DNA of 64,000 bases from Leadbetterella byssophila DSM 17132 (lineage in GTDB: Bacteria > Bacteroidota > Bacteroidia > Cytophagales > Spirosomataceae): NCBI RefSeq assembly GCF_000166395.1, contig NC_014655.1, forward strand, positions 3,844,001 through 3,908,000, written 5' to 3'. Each line of letters begins with the position of its first letter. Position 1 is the stretch's first letter. Both the position numbers and the translations under genes were made by a program. The notes beneath the pieces were generated by a model. That model was not told the DNA's origin and did no database searches. It saw only the letters and a program-made list of their open reading frames with translations. Positions 52,213-61,612 of this stretch are shown in pieces.

Positions 52213-52303
52213 TGTTAATCCTAGGAACTATTAGGTTTAATTAACTTAGGTTAATTTCAGAGCGATTTATGGGGTATGCTGCTTTAAAGACATACTTAAA
52301 TGA

Positions 52304-52333
52304 TTTGAAATTAAAGATTATAATATAATTTTG
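52304..52333 (+). promoter_or_regulatory. Promoter of the class A PBP gene
   Basis: TTTG at 52304-52307, 18 bases, then TAATTTTG at 52326-52333, a full match. The GTG start is 19 bases downstream, leaving a very short leader. Confidence 0.68.
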
Positions 52334-52352
52334 GCCTACTTACCAGATCAAA

Positions 52353-54896
52353 GTGGGAATATTAGCACGTTTTAAAGAATTCAGTATTCGCCCTTACCTT
52401 CAAAAGGGTTTAAGAAGCGTTTTAAGTGAAGAGAAAGCGGTTCAGGTAGAGATCTTTTTGTCTAAAGCCGACCAAAAACTTGATAAAATCTTATACGGTC
52501 ATTTAAAGCAGCAAGGAGCAAATTATCCTTTGATTCGTAAGATTTACAGAATAGCGTACTGGGCTATAGGACTGACTTTGGGTTTCTTCTTGCAGTTGAG
52601 TACAAATTTCTTGTGGCTCACAGGAGGTATGCCCAGTATAGAAGATCTTCAGAACCCAAAACTGAATCAATCCTCCGTGATACTCTCATCAGACGGTAAG
52701 GAAATAGGAAAGTTTTTTACAGAAAATCGTTCGGCCGTAGATAGTTCTGATATTTCAGTCTGGATGTTCAAAGCTTTGATAGCTACAGAAGATAAAAGGT
52801 TTAATGAACACTCCGGGATAGACCTAAAACGCATGGCTTCAGTGGCCTTTGGGATTCTTACCGGTAATACGGATAGAGGTGGAGGAAGTACTATCTCTCA
52901 GCAGTTGGCAAAGAATCTTTATAACACCCGAAAAAAGGAAATGAGAGGGCTGCTGTACTATGTTCCTATAGTAGGCACCTTTATTTATAAGGCCAAAGAA
53001 TGGGTCACAGCCGTACAATTAGAAAAGAGATTTACCAAAGGCGAAATAGCTACCATGTATCTAAACACCGTGGACTATGGTAATAACGCTTTCGGGATTA
53101 AAACCGCTGCTAAGACGTACTTTAATAAGACTCCTGACCAACTGGACATTTCAGAATGTGCCGTATTAGTAGGTTTGCAAAAGGCCACCACCTATTATAA
53201 CCCCATCCGTAATCCTGAAAATTCTAAGAAACGTAGAAATACCGTTCTGAATAGATTAGTCCAAAATGGAGATTTAGATGCTAAAGAAGCAGAAAAGATA
53301 ATGTCAGAAGACATCAAATTAGATGTGAACATTGAGGATCCAAATGATGGACTAGGTAATTATTTCAAAGTAGCTTTAGCTAAACAAATCGAGAACTGGG
53401 CTAAAGAAAATGACGTAGATATTGACATCTATAGAGATGGACTTAAAATACACACCAGTATAGATAGTAGAATGCAGCTTTATGCAGAATCTGCTATGGA
53501 GCAACATATGCGCATGCTTCAAAAAGAATTTGATGCTCAGTGGAAAGATAAGAATCCATGGACCTACGAAAGCGGTGACGAGATCCCGAACTTCATAGAG
53601 ACCGTAGCCAAAAGGACAAAATTCTATCAGCAATTAGAAGCGAAATATGACGGAAATATAGATTCCATCAACTACTACATGAATCTTCCCATGAAGATGA
53701 AGTTGTTCAGTTGGTCAGGCCCCATAGAGAAAGAAATCTCCCACATGGACTCTCTACGTTATTATAAACGCTTTTTGCAAGCGGGTATGATGGCTTGTGA
53801 TCCTTATACCGGACATATCAAAGCTTGGGTAGGGGGAGTTGATTTTGATCATTTTAAATATGATCATGTAAAACAGGGTAAGCGTCAGCCCGGCTCTGTT
53901 TTCAAGCCTTTTGTGTATACGGCAGCCATAGATGGCCCTATGAATTTAGGTCCTTGCGATAGACGTGAAGATAAAATGGTGGAGTATAAGTGGAAAGAGA
54001 ATGGAGAGGAAAAGGTTTGGAGACCAAAAAATGCCAATGGTACGTTCACTGGAGCCCACCTGACCCTAAGATCTGCATTGGCGCAGTCCGTGAATTCGGT
54101 GGCTGTCCAACTGGTAGACGAAATGAAACCTCGCACCGTGATTGAATACGCTCAGAAAATGGGTGTCAAATCCAAGTTAGATAATGTGACATCTATAGGC
54201 TTAGGTACCTCAGATGTTTCCCTGTACGAATTAGTGGGAGCTTATGGCATATTTGTGAACGAAGGTATGTACAGAGAACCCATTCTACTAGTAAAAATAG
54301 AAGATAGTAAAGGAAAACTGATTGCTGAATTCAAACCGAAGGAGCATCAGGCCATCCGACCAGAATCAGCGTACCTAATGCAATACATGCTCAGAGGAAA
54401 CGTGGAGGATCCAGGAGGAACAGGTAGAAGAATGTTTAACTACAATGCTTTGTTTCAGAATGGTGGCCAAGTAGCAGGTAAGACAGGTACTACCTCTAAT
54501 TATTCTGATGCATGGTATGTGGGCTTTACTAAGGATCTGGTTTGCGGTGTATGGGTAGGTGGAGATGACAGGAGTATTCACTTCAGAGGTAGTCAAGGTG
54601 AAGGTGCAAAGGCGGCTTTGCCTATATTCGGTATTTTCATGAATAAGGTTTATACGGATAAGGAACTGGGATATAAAGCGGGACCATTCCCTAAACCTGG
54701 AGTTAAGATTGAGAAAGACTACTTAGGATGTTACTCTACAGGAGTGGAAGAGATAGAATCTGATAGTTTAAGTGCTGCAGAAATAGATTCAATTCTGACC
54801 TATAAAAACAGGTTCAAAGAAGATACACTCATTAAGATCGAGAAGATTGAACGGCCTAGTCCCGCAAGGCGCTTAGATAGTTTACGTTTGCCATAA
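52353..54896 (+). CDS. Class A penicillin-binding protein (bifunctional transglycosylase/transpeptidase)
   Basis: An 847-residue cell-wall enzyme. A cytoplasmic segment and one membrane helix (about 67-90) precede the GT51 transglycosylase (about 110-300), with catalytic Glu146 in ATEDKRFNEHSGID and the GGSTISQQLAKNLY motif. The transpeptidase domain (about 440-790) has SxxK at Ser515-Lys518 (QPGSVFKPF), SxN at Ser579-Asn581 and KTG at 710-712. A charged tail follows. The protein polymerises and cross-links peptidoglycan. The start is a GTG at 52353; no ATG lies near in frame, and the promoter is placed to suit it. Confidence 0.95.
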   Translation: MGILARFKEFSIRPYLQKGLRSVLSEEKAVQVEIFLSKADQKLDKILYGHLKQQGANYPLIRKIYRIAYWAIGLTLGFFLQLSTNFLWLTGGMPSIEDLQNPKLNQSSVILSSDGKEIGKFFTENRSAVDSSDISVWMFKALIATEDKRFNEHSGIDLKRMASVAFGILTGNTDRGGGSTISQQLAKNLYNTRKKEMRGLLYYVPIVGTFIYKAKEWVTAVQLEKRFTKGEIATMYLNTVDYGNNAFGIKTAAKTYFNKTPDQLDISECAVLVGLQKATTYYNPIRNPENSKKRRNTVLNRLVQNGDLDAKEAEKIMSEDIKLDVNIEDPNDGLGNYFKVALAKQIENWAKENDVDIDIYRDGLKIHTSIDSRMQLYAESAMEQHMRMLQKEFDAQWKDKNPWTYESGDEIPNFIETVAKRTKFYQQLEAKYDGNIDSINYYMNLPMKMKLFSWSGPIEKEISHMDSLRYYKRFLQAGMMACDPYTGHIKAWVGGVDFDHFKYDHVKQGKRQPGSVFKPFVYTAAIDGPMNLGPCDRREDKMVEYKWKENGEEKVWRPKNANGTFTGAHLTLRSALAQSVNSVAVQLVDEMKPRTVIEYAQKMGVKSKLDNVTSIGLGTSDVSLYELVGAYGIFVNEGMYREPILLVKIEDSKGKLIAEFKPKEHQAIRPESAYLMQYMLRGNVEDPGGTGRRMFNYNALFQNGGQVAGKTGTTSNYSDAWYVGFTKDLVCGVWVGGDDRSIHFRGSQGEGAKAALPIFGIFMNKVYTDKELGYKAGPFPKPGVKIEKDYLGCYSTGVEEIESDSLSAAEIDSILTYKNRFKEDTLIKIEKIERPSPARRLDSLRLP

Positions 54897-54902
54897 AATA
54901 AG

Positions 54903-54933
54903 TTGGTAAATGGGGGATAAAACCGTACTTTTG
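54903..54933 (+). promoter_or_regulatory. Promoter of ychF
   Basis: TTG at 54903-54905, 20 bases, then TACTTTTG at 54926-54933, a full consensus match. The ATG is 21 bases downstream. Confidence 0.72.
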
Positions 54934-54953
54934 CGAAAATTTTTTTGAATCGT

Positions 54954-56057
54954 ATGGCTTTAAGGGCAGGTATTGTAGGCTTACCAAACGTAGGAAAGTC
55001 CACTTTGTTTAACGCAGTGAGTACAAGTGCGAAGGCGCAAGCTTCGAATTATCGTTTCTGTACTATCGATCCTAACGTAGGATTAGTGGATGTTCCGGAT
55101 ACTCGTTTGGATCAATTGGCTGAATTAGTCAATCCTAATCGTGTAGTTCCTACTCAAATCGAGATAGTGGATATCGCCGGACTTGTTAAGGGTGCTTCCA
55201 GAGGTGAAGGTCTGGGTAACAAGTTTTTGGGGAATATTAGAGAGGTGGATGCCATCATTCACGTGGTCAGATGTTTTGAAGATGACAATGTGTTAAGGGA
55301 AGAAGGAGCCATCAATCCGGTGTCTGATAAGGAGATTATAGATACAGAATTACAACTTAAAGATTTAGAATCTGTAGACAAGAAGATTCAGCGTATTCAG
55401 AAAGTAGCTCGTGTGGGTGGAGACGCCCAGGCAAAATTTGAATTAGAGGTCCTTGAGCGTGTTAAACAATGGTTAGAGCAAGGTAAAAACGTGAGAGGAA
55501 TGGGCCTCTCTAAAGAAGAAATGGTGGCCATTGATGACCTTTTCCTTTTAACCGTAAAGCCTACCTTATATGTGGCTAACGTAGATGAGGCTTCTATGTT
55601 AACCGGTAATAAATATTCTCAAGCATTGCAAGAAGTGGCAGATGCAGAAGGTGCTGAGATGATTGTATTGAACAATAGTATCGAAGCGCAGATCGCAGAA
55701 ATGGAAGATCCTGAAGATAAGGCCATGTTCTTTAGCGAATATAATATGACTGAACCGGGTCTGCATAAGTTGATACGTTCAGCCTATAAATTATTAAATC
55801 TGGCTACTTACTTTACTGCTGGTGTTCAGGAGGTTAGAGCCTGGACTATTGGAAAAGGATGGAAAGCTCCTCAAGCTGCCGGAGTTATTCACACGGATTT
55901 TGAGAAGGGCTTTATCAAAGCTGAGGTAATCTCCTTTGAAGACCGCATCAAATATAAGACAGAGGCGGCTTGTAAAGAAGCCGGAAGACTCCGAATAGAA
56001 GGGAAAGAATATGTGGTGCAGGACGGAGATGTAATGCACTTTAGATTTAACGTATAG
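54954..56057 (+). CDS. ychF: YchF/OLA1-type redox-regulated ATPase
   Basis: A 367-residue TRAFAC-class P-loop protein. The P-loop is [18 protein letters not shown], and G3 is [20 protein letters not shown]; the G4 position has NVDE instead of NKxD, as in YchF, which prefers ATP over GTP. A coiled-coil segment and the C-terminal TGS domain ([41 protein letters not shown]) complete it. It binds ribosomes and is linked to stress responses. I use the ATG at 54954 ([14 protein letters not shown]); the TTG three codons earlier is unnecessary. It is monocistronic, with a consensus promoter and a terminator overlapping its stop. Confidence 0.97.
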   Translation: MALRAGIVGLPNVGKSTLFNAVSTSAKAQASNYRFCTIDPNVGLVDVPDTRLDQLAELVNPNRVVPTQIEIVDIAGLVKGASRGEGLGNKFLGNIREVDAIIHVVRCFEDDNVLREEGAINPVSDKEIIDTELQLKDLESVDKKIQRIQKVARVGGDAQAKFELEVLERVKQWLEQGKNVRGMGLSKEEMVAIDDLFLLTVKPTLYVANVDEASMLTGNKYSQALQEVADAEGAEMIVLNNSIEAQIAEMEDPEDKAMFFSEYNMTEPGLHKLIRSAYKLLNLATYFTAGVQEVRAWTIGKGWKAPQAAGVIHTDFEKGFIKAEVISFEDRIKYKTEAACKEAGRLRIEGKEYVVQDGDVMHFRFNV

Positions 56058-56082
56058 GAGGCGAAAGCTTCCTATTTTTTTT
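56054..56082 (+). terminator. Terminator of ychF
   Basis: ataggaggc (56054-56062) and gcttcctat (56067-56075) pair (one G-T wobble) around gaaa and are followed by a T tract. The stop codon lies in the first arm. Confidence 0.82.
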
Positions 56083-56090
56083 GTCTTTTC

Positions 56091-56122
56091 TTTGGTAATA
56101 TGAAAGATTTTTAGTATCTTAC
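56091..56122 (+). promoter_or_regulatory. Weak candidate promoter of the SRPBCC-like gene
   Basis: TTTG at 56091-56094, 20 bases, then TATCTTAC at 56115-56122 (6 of 8 to the -7 box). The ATG is 29 bases downstream. Confidence 0.33.
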
Positions 56123-56151
56123 ATAGAATATCAACCTCAGATAAAACCACC

Positions 56152-56826
56152 ATGAAAACCTTCCTCTCACTATTATTGTGCATGAGTCTTAGTGCACAAG
56201 CAGAAATCATTGATTTTACTCGGATCAGGCAGAAAAAGGTTAGGAAGTTAATGGCTGAGAACGCCTTAGTACTAAAGGAAGATTTTAATAGATTAGAGAC
56301 CACCTGTTTTCAAGATGATGGCTCATATTCTAAGAATACCAAAAGTTTTTTGATCAAAGCTTCTCCTGATGCCGTTTGGGCTGCTTATAAGGGGAGTAAG
56401 CCGCGTCAATGCTGGATAGGGAAGCTGGTATCGTTCGGATGCTTATATGATTCACCAAATACCCCTATGGTTTATGATGATAACGAGTATTCTGGAATGA
56501 AAGTGGGGCAGATTTTATTTATCCAGTTGCGTTTATTTGGAGGGATCTACAAGTTGGCAGTAGCTCACAAGGTAGTTGCCGTGAATGAAGAAGCCAGAAG
56601 CCTTCAAATTTGCTACCTAAAACGAGGTGCATCTGAAGGATCACAGTTTATTCGTCTGATTCCTACTCCCGAAGGATATACCGAAGTTTTGCACGAAACA
56701 TATTATAAAAGTAGCTCTGCGTTTAGAGACAAAAGAATATATCCCGGAATCCATGAAAAGGTTATTTCTGCCTATCATGAGAATGTAGCATCTACCTTGC
56801 GTACAGACTTCTTGGTTAGTCGCTAA
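56152..56826 (+). CDS. Exported protein, possible SRPBCC (START-like) fold
   Basis: The 224-residue product has a signal peptide (MKTFLSLLLCMSLSAQA). Residues about 60-215 look like a helix-grip ligand-binding fold: SFLIKASPDAVWAAYKGSKPRQCW at the start of the domain, several beta strands, then YTEVLHETYYKSSSAFRDKRIYPGIHEKVISAYHENVASTL as a long C-terminal helix. This is by eye and could be wrong. Two cysteines (FGCLYD and QCW) might form a disulphide in the periplasm. I do not know its role. It has a weak promoter and stands alone. Confidence 0.68.
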   Translation: MKTFLSLLLCMSLSAQAEIIDFTRIRQKKVRKLMAENALVLKEDFNRLETTCFQDDGSYSKNTKSFLIKASPDAVWAAYKGSKPRQCWIGKLVSFGCLYDSPNTPMVYDDNEYSGMKVGQILFIQLRLFGGIYKLAVAHKVVAVNEEARSLQICYLKRGASEGSQFIRLIPTPEGYTEVLHETYYKSSSAFRDKRIYPGIHEKVISAYHENVASTLRTDFLVSR

Positions 56827-56911
56827 AATCTCTCTTATCTACCAAAAACTTCCTTTCATCTTCGCGGAAGTTTATTTCTTTGCTCTTCATGCAGCGATTT
56901 GCGCTTGATTT

Positions 56912-56927
56912 AATACTTTTAAGTATT
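56912..56927. repeat. Small inverted repeat upstream of the first tldD
   Basis: AATACTT (56912-56918), TT, AAGTATT (56921-56927) is a perfect 7+7 inverted repeat 22 bases before the ATG. It could be an operator; it has no T tract and is not a terminator. Confidence 0.35.
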
Positions 56928-56948
56928 CTTTAACAACCCAAAATTACT

Positions 56949-58592
56949 ATGAAGAGACGGGACTTTATTCAATGGTCCGGTATGGGTGTAGGTGCCCTTC
57001 TGGGATCTTCTATACCTGTGATCGGCCGACCGGTATCCCTTGAGGAACTGATGGAACCGCGTGCTGATCGCGCGCTGAAGAAAAGATTAGCGGACGTTGC
57101 GCTGAATGTGGCAAAATCAAAAGGTGCCACTTACTCGGATGTGAGGATCGGTCGCTATCTACAACAGTACTTATTCACCAGGGAGAAAAACGTACAAAAT
57201 ATTTCCAATGCTGAATCCTACGGTGTAGGTATCCGCGTAATTGTAAACGGTACATGGGGTTTTGCTGCTACCTCTGATGTTACTCCTGACGGAGTGGCAA
57301 AGTGTGCAGAAACTGCTGTAGCTATTGCTAAAGCTAACTCAAAGATCCAAACTGAGCCGGTAAATCTTGCGCCTCAAAAAGGAGTAGGTGAGGTTGTTTG
57401 GAATACTCCAATTAAGAAAAATGCCTTTGAAGTTCCCATTCAGGAGAAAATTGATCTTCTTCTAAATGTCAATGGTCAAGCCATGAATAATGGGGCTGCA
57501 TTTGTGACCTCAAACCTTTTCCAAATCAACGAACAGAAGTATTTCGCTTCTACAGACGGTTCCTATATAGACCAAGACATACATAGAATTTGGCCTACCT
57601 TTACCGTAACCGTGGTAGATAAGGCGGCGGGTAAATTCAAGACCCGTGATGCCTTAAGTTCTCCTATGGGTATGGGCTATGAGTATCTGGACGGACTAGC
57701 ATCTGAAAAGATTGCAGGACCTAATGGTCTAGTAGGTTATAGGAACTCTTATGATATGTTGGAGGACGCCATTTTGGCCGCTAAACAGTCGAAAGAGAAA
57801 GTTAATGCTAAGTCTGTAGTACCGGGCAAATATGACCTTATACTTGATCCAAACCATTTAGGATTGACCATTCACGAATCTGTAGGTCACCCTACGGAAT
57901 TAGACCGTGTATTAGGATACGAAGCGAACTATGCTGGAACTAGTTTTGCTACTTTGGACAAATGGAAAACTAAGAGCTTCAACTACGGTTCTAAGATCGT
58001 TAACATCGTAGCAGATAAAACACAACCTCATACCTTGGGATGTGTAGGATATGATGACGAGGGAGTACCTTGTAAGCAGTGGGATATCATAAAGGATGGT
58101 ATTCTTGTGAACTATCAAGCCACTCGTGATCAGGTAGCCATCTTGGGTGAAAAGGAATCACATGGTTGTTGCTATGCAGACAACTGGGATTCTGTTCAGT
58201 TCCAAAGAATGCCTAACATCTCCCTATTGCCTGGTAAAGAGAAATTGAATATCCATGATATGATCAAAGGAGTAGAGAAAGGTATCTACATCATAGGTAG
58301 AGGTTCTTACTCTATTGACCAGCAGCGTTACAACTTCCAGTTCGGTGGACAGTTGTTCTATGAAGTGAAGAACGGTGAGATCGTAGGTATGCTTGACGAT
58401 GTAGCTTATCAATCTAACACTCAGGAATTCTGGAATTCTTGTGCTCAGATTTGTGACAAGGACGATTATCGTACCTTCGGATCCTTCTTCGATGGTAAGG
58501 GACAACCCTCACAAGTGAGTGCCGTGTCTCACGGCAGTTCGACCACCCGTTTCAATGGGGTGAACGTAATTAATACCGGACGCAAAATCTAA
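56949..58592 (+). CDS. TldD-family metalloprotease subunit with Tat signal, copy 1
   Basis: A 547-residue TldD/PmbA-family protein. It begins with MKRRDFIQWSGMGVG, a twin-arginine signal (KRRDFI) followed by a hydrophobic stretch, so export by Tat is predicted. The TldD zinc motif HExxxH is present as HESVGHPTELDR (His309, Glu310, His314). Near the C-terminus, where TldD proteins usually have a cysteine before GK, this protein has FFDGKGQPSQ (Asp515). TldD with TldE forms a heterodimeric protease that removes leader peptides or cleaves unfolded peptides. The TldE gene follows 6 bases later. A paralogue with the same layout lies 3 kb downstream. Confidence 0.92.
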   Translation: MKRRDFIQWSGMGVGALLGSSIPVIGRPVSLEELMEPRADRALKKRLADVALNVAKSKGATYSDVRIGRYLQQYLFTREKNVQNISNAESYGVGIRVIVNGTWGFAATSDVTPDGVAKCAETAVAIAKANSKIQTEPVNLAPQKGVGEVVWNTPIKKNAFEVPIQEKIDLLLNVNGQAMNNGAAFVTSNLFQINEQKYFASTDGSYIDQDIHRIWPTFTVTVVDKAAGKFKTRDALSSPMGMGYEYLDGLASEKIAGPNGLVGYRNSYDMLEDAILAAKQSKEKVNAKSVVPGKYDLILDPNHLGLTIHESVGHPTELDRVLGYEANYAGTSFATLDKWKTKSFNYGSKIVNIVADKTQPHTLGCVGYDDEGVPCKQWDIIKDGILVNYQATRDQVAILGEKESHGCCYADNWDSVQFQRMPNISLLPGKEKLNIHDMIKGVEKGIYIIGRGSYSIDQQRYNFQFGGQLFYEVKNGEIVGMLDDVAYQSNTQEFWNSCAQICDKDDYRTFGSFFDGKGQPSQVSAVSHGSSTTRFNGVNVINTGRKI

Positions 58593-58598
58593 TGGATC

Positions 58599-59918
58599 AT
58601 GGCAATTTTAACGAAAGAAGAAGCAAAGAAAATCATAGATAAGGTTTTGTCTTACGCGAAAGCTGACGAAACCGCTGTATCTATTGGCGGACGAAAAACC
58701 GGCAATATCAGATATGCTCGGAACACCGTTTCTACCAGTGGAGAATCTTCTAATATTTCCCTGTCTATTACCTCTTTCTTTGGGAAGAGATCAGGGACGG
58801 CTACTATCAATGAGTTTGATGATAAGTCGCTAGAAAAGGCTGTAAGAAGATCAGAGGAGATAGCAAAACTTGCGCCGGAAAACCCGGAGTACGTTCCTAT
58901 GCTTGGACCTCAAACGTACAAAGAGGTAAAAGAGACTTTCGCTGATAGTACCGCGGCCATTGATCCGGAGTACAGAGCTAAAGCTGCATTAGCCAGTATA
59001 GAAATTTGCAAAAAGAAAAATTTGACGGCTGCAGGCTATCTAGAAGACTCTGCGGGCTTTAATGCCATGGGTAACTCAAAAGGTTTGTTTGCTTACAATA
59101 AATCTACGTCTGTTGATTTCTCTGTAACAGTAAGAACAGATGATGGCTTGGGTTCAGGGTATGCTATTCAGGATTATAATGATGTTAGTAAGCTAAATGC
59201 TGCCGCATCAACTGAAATTGCTGCTCAAAAAGCATTGGCATCAAAGAATACTGTAGCTCTAGAGCCAGGTAAATACACCGTTATCCTTGAGCCCGTGGCT
59301 GCTGCAGACTTGATTCAAAACATGATGAGGAGTCTGGATGCTCGTAGTGCTGATGAAGGAAGATCCTTCTTGAGCAAGAAAGGTGGCGGTACTCGTCTAG
59401 GTGAGAAGCTTTTTGATGAGCGCATAAATATTTATTCAGATCCTTCTAACCCTGAGATTCCTAATTCCGGTTTTGTCATGGACGGACGTCCAAGAGAAAA
59501 GACCGTGTGGGTAGAAAAGGGTGTAGTTAAGAATCTAGCCTATTCTCGTTACTGGGCTCAGAAGCAAGGGGTGAAAGATGTACCTCCTCCGGGTGGATTC
59601 ATTCTTGAAGGTGGAAATGAATCACTTGCAGATCTGATCAAAGGAACTAAGAAAGGTATTCTGGTAACTCGTTTCTGGTATATCCGTGCCGTTGATCCTC
59701 AAACCTTACTATACACAGGTTTGACCAGAGACGGAACTTTCTTGATCGAAGATGGTAAGATCAAACATCCGATCAAAAACTTCCGTTTCAATGAAAGTCC
59801 GGTGATCATGTTGAATAACGTGGAAGCTATGGGTAAGCCGGTTCGTGTAAACGGTAGCCTTATTCCGCCATTGAAGATCAGAGACTTTACATTCTCAAGT
59901 TTATCTGATGCAGTATAA
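58599..59918 (+). CDS. TldE/PmbA-family protease subunit, copy 1
   Basis: A 439-residue partner of TldD that lacks the HExxxH zinc motif and so cannot be the catalytic subunit. Family features: an N-terminal GGRKTGNIRYARNTVSTSGESSN strand, SVDFSVTVRTDDGLGSGYAIQDYND, LEPGKYTVILEPVAAADLIQ, RSADEGRSF, and the C-terminal KIRDFTFSSLSDAV. No signal peptide or Tat motif is present. It follows TldD copy 1 by 6 bases. A terminator hairpin lies 6 bases after its stop, before the second pair. Confidence 0.92.
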   Translation: MAILTKEEAKKIIDKVLSYAKADETAVSIGGRKTGNIRYARNTVSTSGESSNISLSITSFFGKRSGTATINEFDDKSLEKAVRRSEEIAKLAPENPEYVPMLGPQTYKEVKETFADSTAAIDPEYRAKAALASIEICKKKNLTAAGYLEDSAGFNAMGNSKGLFAYNKSTSVDFSVTVRTDDGLGSGYAIQDYNDVSKLNAAASTEIAAQKALASKNTVALEPGKYTVILEPVAAADLIQNMMRSLDARSADEGRSFLSKKGGGTRLGEKLFDERINIYSDPSNPEIPNSGFVMDGRPREKTVWVEKGVVKNLAYSRYWAQKQGVKDVPPPGGFILEGGNESLADLIKGTKKGILVTRFWYIRAVDPQTLLYTGLTRDGTFLIEDGKIKHPIKNFRFNESPVIMLNNVEAMGKPVRVNGSLIPPLKIRDFTFSSLSDAV

Positions 59919-59924
59919 GGAAAT

Positions 59925-59954
59925 GAGCACGAATTCGTTCGTGCTTGTTTTTTT
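59925..59954 (+). terminator. Terminator between the two TldD-TldE pairs
   Basis: agcacgaa (59925-59932) and ttcgtgct (59937-59944) pair perfectly around ttcg and are followed by tg and a run of eight T. It would separate the pairs or lower expression of the second. Confidence 0.85.
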
Positions 59955-59989
59955 TAACTTAACTTTAGTGTCTAAACCTAGTTAAACTA

Positions 59990-61612
59990 TTGAAAAGGAG
60001 AGACTTTATTCAGATTGCCGGCCTGGGCACTATCATGTTGACGGGTCGGGCGGTGAGTGCTCATACCTTGCTTGAGCCTGGCCTAGACGTGGCAGTTAAG
60101 AAGCGTCTGGCTGATGCTGCCTTGAATGCGGCGAAGTCGCATGGCGCTACCTATGCTGATGTGAGGATTGGGAGATATCTCAATCAATACGTCATTACTA
60201 GAGAGAACAAGGTACAAAACATTGTAAACACCGAAAGTTATGGAGTAGGTGTGCGTGTGATCGCTAACGGATGCTGGGGCTTTGCTGCTATTGTAGATGC
60301 AAAGTCTGAAGCGGAAACGGCTAGGGCAGCTGAACAAGCAGTAGCCATAGCTAAGGCTAACTCCAAGCTCATGAAAAGCCCTGTGATACTAGCGCCTCAA
60401 AAGGGGTATGGAGAGGTTTCTTGGAAAACCCCGATGACCCGTAATGCCTTTGAAGTGCCTATTCAGGAGAAGGTTGACCTTCTGCTTAACGTAAATGATG
60501 CAGCCATGAAAAATGGGGCGAATTACGTGAATTCTCTCCTCTTCATGGTGAATGAGCAAAAGTACTTTGCTTCTACAGATGGTTCCTACATTGACCAGGA
60601 TGTGCACAGGATATGGCCGGTTTTTGCGGCTACTGCCATTGATCCTAAAACCGGTAAATTTGAAACCAGACAATCTCTGAGTGCACCGGTAGGAAGAGGA
60701 TATGATTATCTTCAAAGTAACCCTTCTGATAAAGTTACGGGTGTAACTACCCGCTACAATAAGGGCTATGATATGCTTGAAGACGCCATTGCAGGTGCTC
60801 AGCAAGCAAAGGAGAAATTGTCCGCTAAATCCGTAGAGCCGGGCAAATATGATTTGGTTTTAGATCCATCCCATTTGTGGCTAACCATCCATGAATCAGT
60901 GGGACACCCACTAGAATTAGACAGAGTCTTAGGCTACGAAGCTAACTTTGCGGGTACTTCTTTTGCTACATTAGATAAATTGAAATCTGGTAATTTCAAC
61001 TATGGAAGTAAAGAAGTCCACCTTTTTGCCGACAAGTTACAAGAAGGCTCATTAGGTGCTGTGGGTTGGGACGACGAGGGCGTAAAAACCAAACAATGGG
61101 ACTTGGTGAAAGACGGTATACTGGTAAATTATCAAGCCACCCGTGATCAAGTACATATTCTAGGCGAAAACGAATCGCATGGATGTTGTTATGCTGACAG
61201 TTGGAGTTCCGTTCAGTTCCAAAGAATGCCAAACGTCTCTTTGGCTCCGGGGAAAACGCCATATTCTGTACAGGATATGATCAAGGATGTGAAGAAAGGA
61301 ATTTACATAGTGGGTGATGGTTCTTTTTCCATTGACCAACAACGATATAATTTCCAATTTGGAGGGCAGCTTTTCTACGAGATCAAGAATGGAGAAATTG
61401 TAGGAATGCTTAAAGATGTGGCTTATCAGTCGAATACTCAGGAATTCTGGAATTCTTGTGTGAAGGTTTGTGATGCGAAGGATTACCGCCTAGGAGGCTC
61501 TTTCTTTGATGGGAAAGGGCAACCTTCTCAGTCTTCAGCGGTGTCTCATGGTAGTTCTACCGCTCGTTTTAATGGGGTTAACGTAATCAATACAGCACGT
61601 AAAATCGGATGA
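59990..61612 (+). CDS. TldD-family metalloprotease subunit with Tat signal, copy 2
   Basis: A 540-residue paralogue of copy 1, alike along the whole length. It starts with TTG at 59990 (MKRRDFIQIAGLGTIML); the same codons in copy 1 begin with ATG, so this start is well supported. The twin-arginine KRRDFI is kept and a signal-peptidase site is plausible after AVSA (about residue 23). The zinc motif is HESVGHPLELDR, and the C-terminal segment again has Asp507 in FFDGKGQPSQ instead of cysteine. It overlaps the second TldE gene (ATGA at its stop). Confidence 0.92.
   Translation: MKRRDFIQIAGLGTIMLTGRAVSAHTLLEPGLDVAVKKRLADAALNAAKSHGATYADVRIGRYLNQYVITRENKVQNIVNTESYGVGVRVIANGCWGFAAIVDAKSEAETARAAEQAVAIAKANSKLMKSPVILAPQKGYGEVSWKTPMTRNAFEVPIQEKVDLLLNVNDAAMKNGANYVNSLLFMVNEQKYFASTDGSYIDQDVHRIWPVFAATAIDPKTGKFETRQSLSAPVGRGYDYLQSNPSDKVTGVTTRYNKGYDMLEDAIAGAQQAKEKLSAKSVEPGKYDLVLDPSHLWLTIHESVGHPLELDRVLGYEANFAGTSFATLDKLKSGNFNYGSKEVHLFADKLQEGSLGAVGWDDEGVKTKQWDLVKDGILVNYQATRDQVHILGENESHGCCYADSWSSVQFQRMPNVSLAPGKTPYSVQDMIKDVKKGIYIVGDGSFSIDQQRYNFQFGGQLFYEIKNGEIVGMLKDVAYQSNTQEFWNSCVKVCDAKDYRLGGSFFDGKGQPSQSSAVSHGSSTARFNGVNVINTARKIG

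Noticed and set aside
60389-60805. 138-codon minus-strand frame opposite TldD copy 2
   Set aside because: It is a shadow of a conserved coding region; the matching region of copy 1 does not keep a similar frame.
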